A DNA stretch of 64,000 nt from assembly GCA_950106755.1 (NCBI GenBank), contig OX467083.1:1649501-1713500 (forward strand), given 5' to 3'. This stretch comes from Climacium dendroides. Lineage: Eukaryota > Streptophyta > Bryopsida > Hypnales > Climaciaceae. Position 1 is the first letter of the stretch; each line of letters begins with the position of its first letter. Shown in pieces: positions 49,421 through 59,927 of the stretch. Under the pieces are notes generated by a model. That model did no database searches, was not told the origin of the DNA, and saw only the letters and a list, made by a program, of their open reading frames with translations. A program made the position numbers and the translations under genes.

Positions 49421-51049
49421 TTTAGAAGTATAGACAATGGTAATTACAGACCAATCAGAAACATAGACTAGTTCGAGTGCAGACCTTACTCTTGCAACTC
49501 TCCGAACATGTTGTCATGTTGTTTATACGTACATTATGTAGAAATAAATACTTCTTATTGAAATAAAGGTTTTTTTTTGGGAACCTAATCCATCCATACG
49601 GATTGGACTCAACCTTTTTTTACCTCTATTAAACAATTATTTGAGTTTATAATGTTTGTTTTTACACTTGAAGTCATTTAGTATTTTTTAGTTTGTATTT
49701 AAAGTTGTTTAAATGGAAAGGTGAAGCTTGTTTGACCTTTCTATTGACTTCTAGAAGATTAGAAGGCCATGTAGGAGATAAGGATAGGGTTATGGGAGAA
49801 AAGAAGTGATCAATGGACAAATTGTGGTCCATATGGCACTTGTAGGGGTTTAATTCACTAGCTTAGGTGGATGGTATGGAGGGTGAGGTGGAGGATGAGG
49901 TGGAAGGTCTTCTTCCTCCTCCTAGGTTTGCTTGGAGAAAACCGTGACTTTAAAGAGTCATTGTGTTTTGGACAAGAGGATTTTGGCTATAAAATTTTAG
50001 GAGGTTGTTCTTCATACTTTTTTCTTTTCAAAACCCTATCACTCGCTCTATTTGGAGTTTTTGTGCAAAAGTTATGCTTGAGGAAGGGAGGGATGTTTGC
50101 CATGGAGAATGGAGGCTGAACTTTCAAGGGCTCATAATTATGTGGTGAGGAAGTGTTTTCTCATGATACTTGGTGAAGTTGTTTATTGAGATGTTAGCTT
50201 CCTATAAATATATCATTTGCTCAATTTGAAGTTAGCATGAGGAAGTTATGAACTTGGAAACAAAATAGTGAGGAGTTGCCTTTGAATTGTGAATAGAGAA
50301 CTTTGAACAACTGTAGAATTCGGAAAGTATCTTAGTTTTACTTGAGATTTTCAGCATTTGTAGGTATTTTAGTTAGCTTTCCAGAGAAATATTACACTCT
50401 TGATTTGGAGTTGTGAAACTTCTATGGCACTCATTTTAGTGTCAGGTACTCTTTTAAGAGAAGTTATAGAGGTTTTGGTGTATCTTCTACCATTTTCCAC
50501 AAACATGAGAAACTTTCTTACACTCTATAGCATATTATGGGAGTTATATGAGAATAGGCTACTCTACTTGGCCTATATATCATTATATGGGGCATTTGTG
50601 AGTATATATATGATGGAAGTATTTGATTGGGGTTCTTTTATTATTCCGGGCCAAATCTAGTTGCAGCTAGATTCTTCGCGATTTCCCAAGGCAAGGTCTC
50701 TCTACCCGAAAATGTGTCGTCTCATTGTTCGTTGGACTCCTCCCGGTTGCGACCGTGTGGCAATGCCACGTGGCGGCGAGGTACGGGTTAGACCTCCATG
50801 CACGGCTTAGTCAGGCAATTCGGTCCTCATGCAGTTTGGTCTAGGCAGACAGCCTTTTGCAGTCATCTAGGCAATTGAGCCCTTACAAGCTTTAGCTCAC
50901 TCCCTTTGTCTAATTTTTTTGGATTTAAACAAAAAAAATTCTTTAAATTACTTAAGGTTCTTATTGTTCTACAACTCTTCTAAGAAATTTTCAAACCTTT
51001 TCACCATGTTTTGGATCTTAAACTTGGTAGTTAATTGGAAAAACTCTCG
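49421..51049. other. Repeat-derived stretch, no supportable gene
   Basis: Open frames at 49871-50119 and 50400-50660 have no recognisable domain. At 50640-50900 there is an abrupt GC-richer patch with CTAGTTGCAGCTAG, GCCACGTGGCGGCGAGG and repeated (C)AGGCAATT(C/G). Its identity is unknown. Confidence 0.35.
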
Positions 51050-51572
51050 TGTTGGCAAGATGACTAATTTCTATGGTTTTCCTCTATAGGACTTAAAATC
51101 AAAGCTTTGCCGTATTTGGGAATATCACTAAAAATGCGAGCTCATTTATAAGACTTAAAATCAAAGCTTCACTTTGTTTCAAAACTACTCTAAAATACTA
51201 AGATAAAGTCTGATACACGAAGTCAAGGCTTTGCCGTCCCGAATGGGACATCAAAAACTAGAGACAATAACTCAACAAGACCCTTTTTAGTATGATTACA
51301 CAAGAAAGTAGATAGGGTTAGTACAATATGAAAACAACTAACATATATGTTAGTACAAAACATGGAAACTGTCTAAACACAACTAGTATTAGATCACCCA
51401 CCTTCTTTCATTATGTTGAGATAAATTTATCAATTAGGATTTTCATCCTAATTCTATCAATTTAAACTTGCTAGTCCTTTTTCTAACTTTTGAAGATTAA
51501 CTCCAAATTACAAACAGATTGCGTCATTGGCTTCAAAAGGCCATTTTTGTTTAAAGGATCCTCCACCCTTTT
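51050..51572 (+). repeat. Large repeat block H, copy 2, split by the copia element
   Basis: Matches the 43.7-45.1 and 47.3-47.5 kb block (AAATCAAAGCTTTGCCGT, GGATTTTCATCCTAAT, GAAGATTAACTCCAAATT) and appears to continue after the copia insertion at 56658. Confidence 0.65.
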
Positions 51573-51662
51573 TGTTGTGTGTAGACTATAGAGATGCAAG
51601 ACCACTGTATATCACTAACTAGAGTTGTAAAAACCTCTTAGTACATATTCAGCTTAGAAAAC
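51573..51662 (-). repeat. Copia 3' LTR, internally deleted (90 bp)
   Basis: Both ends match the 270-bp partner (TGTTGTGTG... and ...AGCTTAGAAAAC in plus-strand reading), but about 180 bases between GACCACTG and ATCACTAACT are missing. Confidence 0.88.
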
Positions 51663-51663
51663 G

Positions 51664-51674
51664 CCCCCTCCCTT
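51664..51674 (-). promoter_or_regulatory. Polypurine tract of the copia element
   Basis: Minus-strand AAGGGAGGGGG lies directly before the 3' LTR, the usual position of the plus-strand primer. Confidence 0.75.
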
Positions 51675-51720
51675 GAAGCTTCTGAAAAAGAAGTAGTGTT
51701 TGATTGGTCTCCCCCTTGCT

Positions 51721-54700
51721 TCAGTTCGAAAGAAGCGGCATAGTAAGGGCGTTAATGCAGGCTTGATGCTTATCTTTTGGAAGAGACTTTGTCAATATGT
51801 TGGCCCACATGGCAGAAGTGGAAGTAAATTGAAGGTTCAAAATCTTAGCGTGAATTTTTTCATGAAGGAAATGGAAGCGCAAGTCAATATGTTTAGACCG
51901 GTCGTGAAACTCTGGATTTTCACTTAAACTAATACATGACTGGTTATCACAGAAAATGATGCCTGGTAAACTCAAAGGGTAACCAAGTTCTTGTAGAAGA
52001 GCTTGAAGTCAAAGAAGTTCTTTTGTGGCAGTGGCTACGGCAATATATTTGGCTTCTATTGACGAAAGAGCGACGATAGTTTGCTTGTGACTCTGCCAAG
52101 AGAGAAGACATGATGAATCGAGTTGAAAAATATATTCGGAAGTAGATCTTTGAGTATCGGGATCACCGGCCCAGTCCGCATCACTCCAACCGCAAAGTTT
52201 GTGAAGAGAACTAGAGCCTAAAGTAGCACCAGTGTAAACTAGTCCTTGCATGGAAGTACCACGAAGATAACGGAAAAGTCTTTTAACAACAAGCTAATGA
52301 GTTGGAGCCGGGTGTTGCATAAATTGAGCCAAATGATTGACTGTGAAAGCTAAGTCCCAACGAGTGCATATTACCAAATATTGAAGGCTTCCAGTTGTCT
52401 ACTTAAAGGGAATTTGATCCATGAGCTATTCATCATTTGTCAAAGTATCAGTTTGGTGTCGTGAGACGTGAATAATGGATGCCAACTTCAAGGGGTGTTG
52501 TAATAGGATGTGATGTGGCCATATGAAATTTAAGTAAGAGATCTTTAATGTATTTTTCTTGTGATAAATTTAATAGCTTATTGCTGCGATCTCTTTGAAT
52601 CTAGATTCCTAGAATATATCCAATCTCATTATTATCCGTCATGGAAAAGCGCTAAGTAAATATCGCTTTGGTAGTTGTCAAAAACTGAAGATTATCGGAG
52701 ATGATAACGAAATCATCAATATAGAGACCCAAGAGTAGAATAGAATTATGAGATTGTTTAATATAAACATTTTGGTCCAAGGTACATTTTAAAAAGCCTT
52801 GACTTAATAAGAATGTATTAAATGTCTCGTACCAAACACAAGGTGCCTGCTTCAAACCATACATGGATTGTAACAGGCGGCAGACTTGATGGGTAGTTTT
52901 AGGTTTAATATAGCCTTTAGATTGCGTTATATAAATTTTTTCACGTAAGATTCCATTTAAAAAGGCAGTGATTACATCCATTTGATGGATGTGATAGTTG
53001 TAAATTGTGGCAAGTACTAAAAGAAGTTGAAGTGATGTCATCCTAATAACAGAAGAAAAAGTTTCAGTAAAATCAATTCCTTCTTGTTGAGAGAAGCCAC
53101 AGGCAACAAATCTTGCCTTAAAACGCGATAAAGATTTGTTAGAGTTGTATTTTCTTTGAAAGAGCCATTTGGTGTTTATGATAGATCGATTTGGTGGTGG
53201 ATCAATAAAGATTCCAAGTGTGATTGTTAATCAGGGAATTATATTCCTTGTCCATAACTTCTTTTCAATCTTTAGAATGATCGCTAGAAAGGGCTTCAAT
53301 GATTGTAAGAGGATCAACCAGCTCAGCTAAAAAGCCAAAACTGTACAAGTTCGTGTCATGGAACCTCGGAATATGTCGTTGTTCTTTAGTGGAACGTGTT
53401 GACCTCCTAAGTGGGGGAGAAGAACTAGGTTGGGCTTGACGCAAGTGAGAGTGTTGATGTGCAGAACTTGGAGAGGTGAGGGGGGTATCTTCATGATCAG
53501 GAGAAGATGAGTCCTGGTTTGGTGGTTTTGGTGGGTCTTGGTTTGAATTGTTTGTCTTGAAGTCAACATGTTGATGGAGTGGCAGGGAGTTGGAAGGGCC
53601 CGGTTGGTGGATCGAGTACTCAAGAACAGTGAAAGAAAAGCTACCAGGTTTGGCAAGAGATGAAGTAGTCCAGTTGAAGAGGAACCGCCATTATATAATA
53701 AGGTATCATAAAAAAAAATAACATCGTGAATTGTAAAAGCAAGTTGGATATTTGGATTGTATAGGCAATAGCCCTTGGTACCAATAATTGCTAAATAGCC
53801 AATAAAGATACATTTTAAAGTTTTAGAGTCTAATTTCTTGCGATGTTCTTTGATAATGTGAAAGTATGCTAGACAACCAAAAATTTGCAGATCACTAAGA
53901 TCAGGTCGTAACCCAGTTCAAAGTTCATATGGAGTAATATTACTTAGAGAGGTAGTATAAGAATGATTTTGCAGATAGCAAGCAGTGGCCACAACTTTTG
54001 CCCCAAAATGTTTGCTCAGGTGAGTAACTTGGAGCATACTTTGCACAACTTCAACTAAGGTACGGTTCTTCTGTTCGGCCACTCCATTTTGCGCAAGATG
54101 ATAAGGATTGGTAAGGTGATGTTGAATTCCATGATCTTGACAAAATTTTATAAAATTGTTGGATGTAAATTCACCATCATTATCCGAGCGGAGAATAAGT
54201 ATCTTATGTTTGTTATGGTGATTTTCTACAAATGTCTTATAAATTTGAAAGTAAGACCAAGTAGAGGATTTCTTATTTTAAAATATACATGGGTAAAACG
54301 GGTGTAATCGTCAATGAATGAGAGAAAATAAAGAGCTCTGCCTAGTGATGGTGTGCTCATAGGACTACACAAATCTATGTGGATTAAAGCCAATGGTACA
54401 GTGGCTCTTGTAGGAGGAGCTGTTGGGTAAGAGTTTTGAGTTTGTTTACCAAAGACACAACCCTTACAAAGTGAGAGATTACTTTTTAATGTAGGAAGTC
54501 CGTTAACCATGTTATATTTTTGCATAAGATTAAGAGATTGTATATTAAGATGTCCTAATCGATGGTGCCATTTAAGTGTTTCTGAGTCAAATTTAGACAA
54601 AGTTGTGGATACATAACTAGATTCTGCACGGGGAATAACACCAAATGAGAATAAATTGCCATCTTTTGGGATTCGAAATATCATTTGCTTAGATGAGTTT

Positions 54701-55125
54701 GGTGACTTAGTCTTGATAAGACATTAAATTTGAGTAAATGTAATAATTGTGTTTCCTGTAGTCGTAATTTGATTGACAAAAAGTAGGTTTTTGGCAAGGC
54801 CAAGGACGTATAAAACATCGGGAATTAATAAACTTTGTCCAGTCAGTACTTTTAAAAGTACAAAACCATAGCCAACAGCACTATGTGAGTGATTGTCACC
54901 CAGAAGTATAATTCGTGGAGTTTTAAGAAGTTGATAATCTCAAAAAAGTTCTTTTTGAGGAGACATGCCCTGCCTCACACCCGAATCTAAGTACCATGAC
55001 GAGGAAAAACCTGACGTATCACATATTGTTGAAAAAAAGGTAAGATGGTGTGTCAGTAGTAAGGGCATTATTAGATCGACCTTATCCACTTTTTGCTTGA
55101 TCACGCTTTTTCTTGCAACAGTCAA
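51721..55125 (-). pseudogene. Copia pol: protease, integrase, RT, RNase H (broken)
   Basis: Recognisable in order. Protease: WYLDSG (near 55000). Integrase zinc-binding segment KWHHRLGHLNIQSLNLM ... CKGCVFGKQT, and the core with HIDLC and FIDDYTRF (54226-54684), continuing decayed to about 53700. A Pro/Thr/His-rich linker (53327-53656). Reverse transcriptase: QMDVITAFLNG, MYGLKQAPCVWYETF and the YIDDF active-site box (52652-53041). RNase H: GWSDADWAGD, RSTSEY and ALSSIEAKYIA (52009-52251), with its end NILTKSLPKDKH (51721-51975). The protease GA is changed to GV. Several frameshifts and stops separate these segments, so no functional polyprotein can be made. Confidence 0.92.
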
Positions 55126-55951
55126 GGGACTTATGTCCTAGAATCCCGCAATAATGACAGATGATACTTATTCAAGAAGATGAAGAAGTGTTTTGATAAC
55201 TGGATTTTTGTCCCTGCCAACTCTTTCTATTGTTTCGTGATTGTGAGTGAAAACTTTGTGTATTACTCTTTGGAAATTGGTTTCATGAGAATTTATTATT
55301 TGGAGATGGCTTGATAAACTTGCCTTTGATGTAAAAGGCACTAGATTTGGATATTTCAGGTTTAGAATGATTGATGGAATTTTGCTGGAGTGTATTAGAT
55401 ATTAGAGTTGAAAACGTAAGATTGCCAATACCACCCTGCGTGGTTATGAAGGCGCTCCAGAAATCTAGCAAAGCACCAAGCAACAAATTAACTTGTTGAT
55501 CTTTTGTAAAAGTACATCCGACAATTTTAGCTTCTTGAAAGAGCAAGTGCCATGTCTCCAAGAAGGATATTGTATTGTTGGAATCAGCCATAGTTAAGCA
55601 GCAGAGTTGCTTATGCAAATTTATCTACGACTCTTTATTAGATTTCTCGTAAAGTTGTTTCAAGCGATCCCAAACCTGTTTGGAGGTTGTGAAAGAGCGC
55701 AAAGAAAGTAGTTGCTTCTCATTGCAATGGAGTAAAAGCTTTGATCGTGCTTTGACATCTCGTAATTTCCAAGCTGTCAAACCTATTGCGTCACTTGCAG
55801 CAAGAGCTACATCACTGCCATCCATGATACCCCATATTTTAAAGCGAATTAACAATAATTCAAGTTTCATACTCCAAGTCACATAATTATCTGCGCTTAG
55901 AATTGGAATTACGTAAGCTTGATTTGTTGAAGTTAATCCAACGTTGGCCAT
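55115..55951 (-). pseudogene. Copia gag with in-frame stops
   Basis: Starts MANVGLTSTNQAYVIPILSA, with the gag signature LSADNYVTWSMKLELLL and WDRLKQLYE. An in-frame TAG at 55625-55627 interrupts it; the same frame resumes (FLETWHLLFQEAKIVGC), meets TGA at 55283, and further on shows a CCHC zinc knuckle CHYCGILGHKSLDC (about 55118-55159) after another stop. Capsid and nucleocapsid functions are therefore lost unless read through. Confidence 0.9.
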
Positions 55952-55980
55952 TATGCTATTGCTTTATACTTCCTAGGAGG

Positions 55981-56352
55981 CTAATTGGAACTATTGAAGT
56001 TTACAGTTCCTAGTATAGACACGGTTGCAGAGAAATCATCTCCGAAATATTGAGGGTTGATTTCGTCAAATTGACCAAGTTCATTTAATGAATTAATGTA
56101 GCTTTCAGGTGCGTTCCTCATTCCATATGGAATGGTTTTGTGATTCAATGGGAGTCCCTTGTTTTTAAGTTCTCCAGTTGCAGGTTCAACTAGTTGAAAT
56201 GTACCTTGAAGGATTCCGTCATGAAGATAATGCTGGAAGAATCTTGAGACGCCTAATTGCTCTTCAGTTTCAATACGTTCTTCCTCTCCGATCAGTAGAT
56301 CATACGCATCTTCGCTTGCACACTTTTGTGGAGGAGTGGGAGCGAAGCACAT
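55981..56352 (-). CDS. Unidentified 123-aa ORF between primer site and gag of the copia element
   Basis: Open from an ATG 24 bases after the primer site to a TAG shortly before gag. It is intact although gag and pol are broken. Not gag-like: MCFAPTPPQKC, then an acidic GEEERIETEEQ, FFQHYLHDGILQGTFQLVEP, NHKTIPYGMRNAPESYI and FGDDFSATVS. Codon use looks coding and the residue mix is that of a folded protein. It may be a transduced host gene piece or an element-specific leader protein. I do not recognise it. Confidence 0.5.
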   Translation of the reverse strand: MCFAPTPPQKCASEDAYDLLIGEEERIETEEQLGVSRFFQHYLHDGILQGTFQLVEPATGELKNKGLPLNHKTIPYGMRNAPESYINSLNELGQFDEINPQYFGDDFSATVSILGTVNFNSSN

Positions 56353-56375
56353 GTTGAAGTTTCTAAATCAATCTC

Positions 56376-56387
56376 GCTTTGATACCA
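56376..56387 (-). promoter_or_regulatory. Copia primer-binding site (initiator Met tRNA type)
   Basis: Minus-strand TGGTATCAAAGC directly follows the 5' LTR; it differs by one base from the plant initiator-Met site TGGTATCAGAGC. Confidence 0.9.
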
Positions 56388-56657
56388 TGTTGTGTGTTGA
56401 CTGTAGAGATGCAAGACTACTGAATGATAATAAAGTATGAGCAATATATTAATGATAATGAATACAAGTTACAAACTTTCTTATGAAGGATAGAGACACC
56501 GTTTGGCTTAATAGAACGGTGTGAGTAAGTTAATTGTAACTATTGAGTTTATATAGTAATTGATTGACTAACACACACCCTTCAGCTACATGGCTGAAAT
56601 AATGAATCACTAACTAGAGTTGTAAAAACCTCTCAGTACATATTTAGCTTAAAAAAC
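56388..56657 (-). repeat. Copia 5' LTR (270 bp)
   Basis: Full-length partner of the 51573-51662 LTR. In plus-strand reading it runs from TGTTGTGTG to GCTTAAAAAAC. In element orientation it ends CA, but its first bases are GTTTTTT rather than TG, so the 5' border is unusual or mutated. Confidence 0.88.
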
Positions 56658-56719
56658 CTTTTCATACGCTAAAAACTCAACAAATTCTAATGCCAACTTA
56701 ACGACCAAAAAGGGTAAAA

Positions 56720-58700
56720 ATCCAGCTTTTAGAGGTTGTCTTTTCTGAGAAAAGTAGCAAGCCTAGGGTCTTTAGTAGGTGTGTGAAAGTAAGAAAAGAC
56801 CTAACTTAGACCTCATTTTGATATCATATGCTCCCGAACTGCCGGTCAACTCTACCATAATCTTTTAATTTCGCCGGTCTTCAAGGAATCTTTTTAATTT
56901 GGGCACTCTAGCTATCAAAATGTCTTGAAACTTATTGAAGCATCTTATCATAAAACAAGCTATTCTAATTTTTAGTGAGATTTTACTGTAGTTTAGGTAA
57001 TTTGTATAAATCTTTTATCGTAGGTTAAAGCAGTTGACCGTTCGAAAAGGCATCTTTTGAGTATCAAAAATTCCAAAACTTTTTGTGGAACCTCCCATGG
57101 AATCCTATAAAATATGTATAAGCCCATCTCCGAACTCTATACAATTGTTGAAGGAGAATAAAATCCCACACCATCCTTTAATTATCAAATTTTAGGGAAT
57201 CTTTTATACAAAGAGGAATCTTGACAAAGTCACTTTGCCATTGAGCTCCTAGTGCAATTTCAACCTTGAAACATCATCCTTCAACCGTAGATTCCCTCCA
57301 TTGGTCCGTTGTGCATTTTTCCAATTTACAAGCTAACAATTGGAGGTTCTACGAAAATTAAGAATTGAATGGGAACTTGAAATATATCCATGAAACTAGG
57401 CTTTAGGGTTCTCCCCAAGTTTTCTCAGACCAATTTTAGCCATTTACTATCACATGCATGGTAGGTTAGGCCATTTTGGGCAATTCCACTAAAATTTGGT
57501 AAATACCATGATTTTGTGTTTTTTAATTTATTTACAAGCAGGATTTGGATTATCTTAGGTAAAAATACTCAAAATATGACCAAATACTATATTGGCATGT
57601 AATATATCTATTTTGAGTTTACACTCTTTGGGGGGCTTTTTGTACTATTTTCTACACTATATTTTGTAAAAAATATAAAAAAAGAACAGTGAGTCTCAAG
57701 TGACAAAATGGGAGCTCACAAGGTTATCTTTCTTTACAGAGGTGACTAACTAGGGTTGTCTAAAAAGATCAAGGGAGTGAAAAATGACACTTTGTTGACT
57801 TTGTTCCAACTTCATATGCTCCCAATATGCTAGTCAACTTCATGTAAATTTCGCCATGTTGTAAATTTGGAGGAATTTTGCCGGTACAGATACTTCCTAC
57901 TATTGGAATGTCTTGAAACTTATTGGCGTGTGTTATTAACATAAAATAACCTATTCTAATGTTTTAGTGAGATTTTACCGCAACCTGGATAATTTCTAAG
58001 AAATTTCCCTCGCGGATTTTAGCAGGTGATTGTCTGAAAAGGGTATCTATGCAAGTTAAAAAATTCTAAATTTTTTTATGGAATCTCTCATGGAATTCTA
58101 CAAAACATGTGCAAACTTACATTCTTATTTTGCATGTTCTACAAAGGAAGATAAAATGTCGCTCTTTCTTTAAAGCATTGGTAATCTGGAAATCTTTCAC
58201 ATACAAGGGAATCTTAGTGAATCGATTTCACTTTTGATTCTTGAGAATGATTTTGAACCTAATTTTATCCTTTAATGGCTATAGATTCTTCCACTGACTC
58301 ATCTCTGCAGTAATAACTCATGTAGACTAACAATTGCAGTTTCTACTATTTTGTCAATGTAATGGGGAAACTAAAACCTATCTATGGAAATGAATCTAAA
58401 AATCTCACTAGACTTTCCTTGGACCATGTTAGTCATGGTAGGTTGCTTGCACTAGTGGTTTAGGCCTTTTTGGTCAATATCACTTAAACTTTTTAATTCC
58501 CACCAATCTTTGGTTTCTAACCTATATATATATTTGGGGTATTCTAGGTATAAAACTCTATTTTAAACCAAAAGCTATATTGGCATGTAACATACTTATT
58601 TGATTCTACACTCTTCTTTGGGCTTTCTGTAGATAATTGTAACTTATACTATGAAATTTGAAAAAAAGAAAACTATGAGTCCCAAGTGACAAATTGGACA
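56720..58700 (+). repeat. ~987-bp tandem duplication
   Basis: Two head-to-tail units, split near 57735. Shared landmarks recur at offsets of 986-988 bases: TGTCTTGAAACTTATTG at 56921 and 57909, GAGTC(T/C)CAAGTGACAAA at 57691 and 58677, plus CATATGCTCCC and TATATTGGCATGTAA. Divergence is substantial, so it is old. No coding frame. Confidence 0.85.
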
Positions 58701-59590
58701 CTTACATCTAGCAAATCAACAATTGTACTACAACAAGAGCACGATAGAAGCAGGTTCAATTCGCAACTTTGTTTAAACTTTTGTATGTTGGTCAACCAAT
58801 GGCTAAGTTTGAGTCCAAATTTAATTTGGACCACTTGTTGGAAACTTCAAATTGCCCTTCCATGCACTTGAATGCAAATGTCAACTAGATATTGGCTAAG
58901 TACAAGTACTTTTGGGTGCAAAAGCGCATGAAAGCCACAATGAAAGATGCTAAATATATTGCAATGATGTGGAACAAAACATCTAGGGTTGACAGTTGCT
59001 CTTACATTGTTGTGCACATTTATATTATGCAAGATTGGAGGCGTTTGCTGCTCCTCATAATCCTCAAGAAACTTGAGTCTAACAAAGCAACAATAGATAG
59101 TTTGATTGCCCTTCTAATGGGTGTTCTTGAAGTTTGTGGAGATCTGGATCTACTTGAAATAGCTACAAATCTTGTTGGTTTTAGAGTAAATGGCCTCTCT
59201 ACGTTTCATAGATGCAGGACAAGGGTGACTATGTAGTTGAAGGTAAAGTTTGCGCCACATGTGATTGGCATACATTATATGGGACACCAAGTTAACTTGG
59301 CTGTGAAAATATAAAATAGACTTGATTTGTTCTATATAGTTAAAGATCTTTGTAAGCTCTGTCATACTTAGTTTGCCCATTCTCCCAAACGGCAAGTAAA
59401 ATTTTTGTGAGTTGGTGCAATTGCTCGATACAAAAGACTCGAAGTCGTTGAATCACATTAATAAGGTGGATCTCTTCGATTTCCTTATTGAGGCTACTTC
59501 AAGAACGTTACAATAAGGTGGATCTCTTCGATTTCCTTATTGAGGCTACTTTTGAGTGACTACAAAGTATGGCTTCAAAGATGCGGTTGG
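58700..59590 (+). pseudogene. Broken hAT-type transposase (ZNF862-like) fragment
   Basis: Reading through stops gives LYVGQPMAKFESKFNL, WRRLLLLIILKKLES, NLVGFRVNGLSTF, HYMGHQVNLAVKI and CHT-stop-FAHSPKRQVKF. This order and pattern (drug/dark: 'GADGVSTFQG', 'HCMAHRTNLAV', 'YFSHSPKR') belongs to plant hAT-derived ZNF862-like proteins. At least five stops are present and neither end of the gene nor terminal repeats were found. The tail includes a 39-base repeat. Confidence 0.68.
59461..59551 (+). repeat. 39-base direct repeat, offset 52
   Basis: ATAAGGTGGATCTCTTCGAT followed by TTCCTTATTGAGGCTACTT occurs at 59461 and again at 59513, identical in both. It lies at the end of the hAT fragment and is far younger than the surrounding decay. 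Confidence 0.95.
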
Positions 59591-59927
59591 ACTCTATAAA
59601 CAAGGCTAAAAAGGTATGATATTTCATTTCATCTCATTGGCCACTTTTTAGGGTTCCGTGTTACTATTATTTGCTTCCTTTTCCATATTACTATTCTATG
59701 TTGTGGTTTAGATTTCTCATGCAACGGATGTTGCTCCTAGACTAATGTAGGTGTTTCCTTCTTACAATGAAGTCTTTGTACAAAGGCTGCAAATTTGTTG
59801 GACAAGATGCTAGCCCCTTACCATGCAGTAGGCATAATCTATCTTCTACCACTATTGGAAGTTGTGGATGTGCTAATTCATTTTTCACAACAATGTGATG
59901 TATTTCTTTGCAACTTCATTGGAATAC
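59591..59927. other. No gene seen
   Basis: Unassigned stretch between the hAT fragment and the CACTA-type terminus; possibly more transposon decay. Confidence 0.3.

Larger units (their letters stand above)
51573..56657 (-). mobile_element. Ty1/copia LTR retrotransposon, full-length, defective, 5085 bp
   Basis: Read on the minus strand. Flanking 5-bp target duplication CTTTT at 51568-51572 and 56658-56662. The parts are the right (5') LTR, a Met-initiator-type primer site, an extra ORF, gag, then protease, integrase, reverse transcriptase and RNase H in copia order, a polypurine tract, and a shortened left (3') LTR. Stops and frameshifts in both gag and pol make it non-autonomous. LTR differences (about 6 in 87 comparable bases) indicate an old insertion. 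Confidence 0.95.

Noticed and set aside
53327..53656. 109-codon Pro/Thr/His-rich frame as a separate gene
   Set aside because: It is the variable linker between integrase and reverse transcriptase of the copia element.
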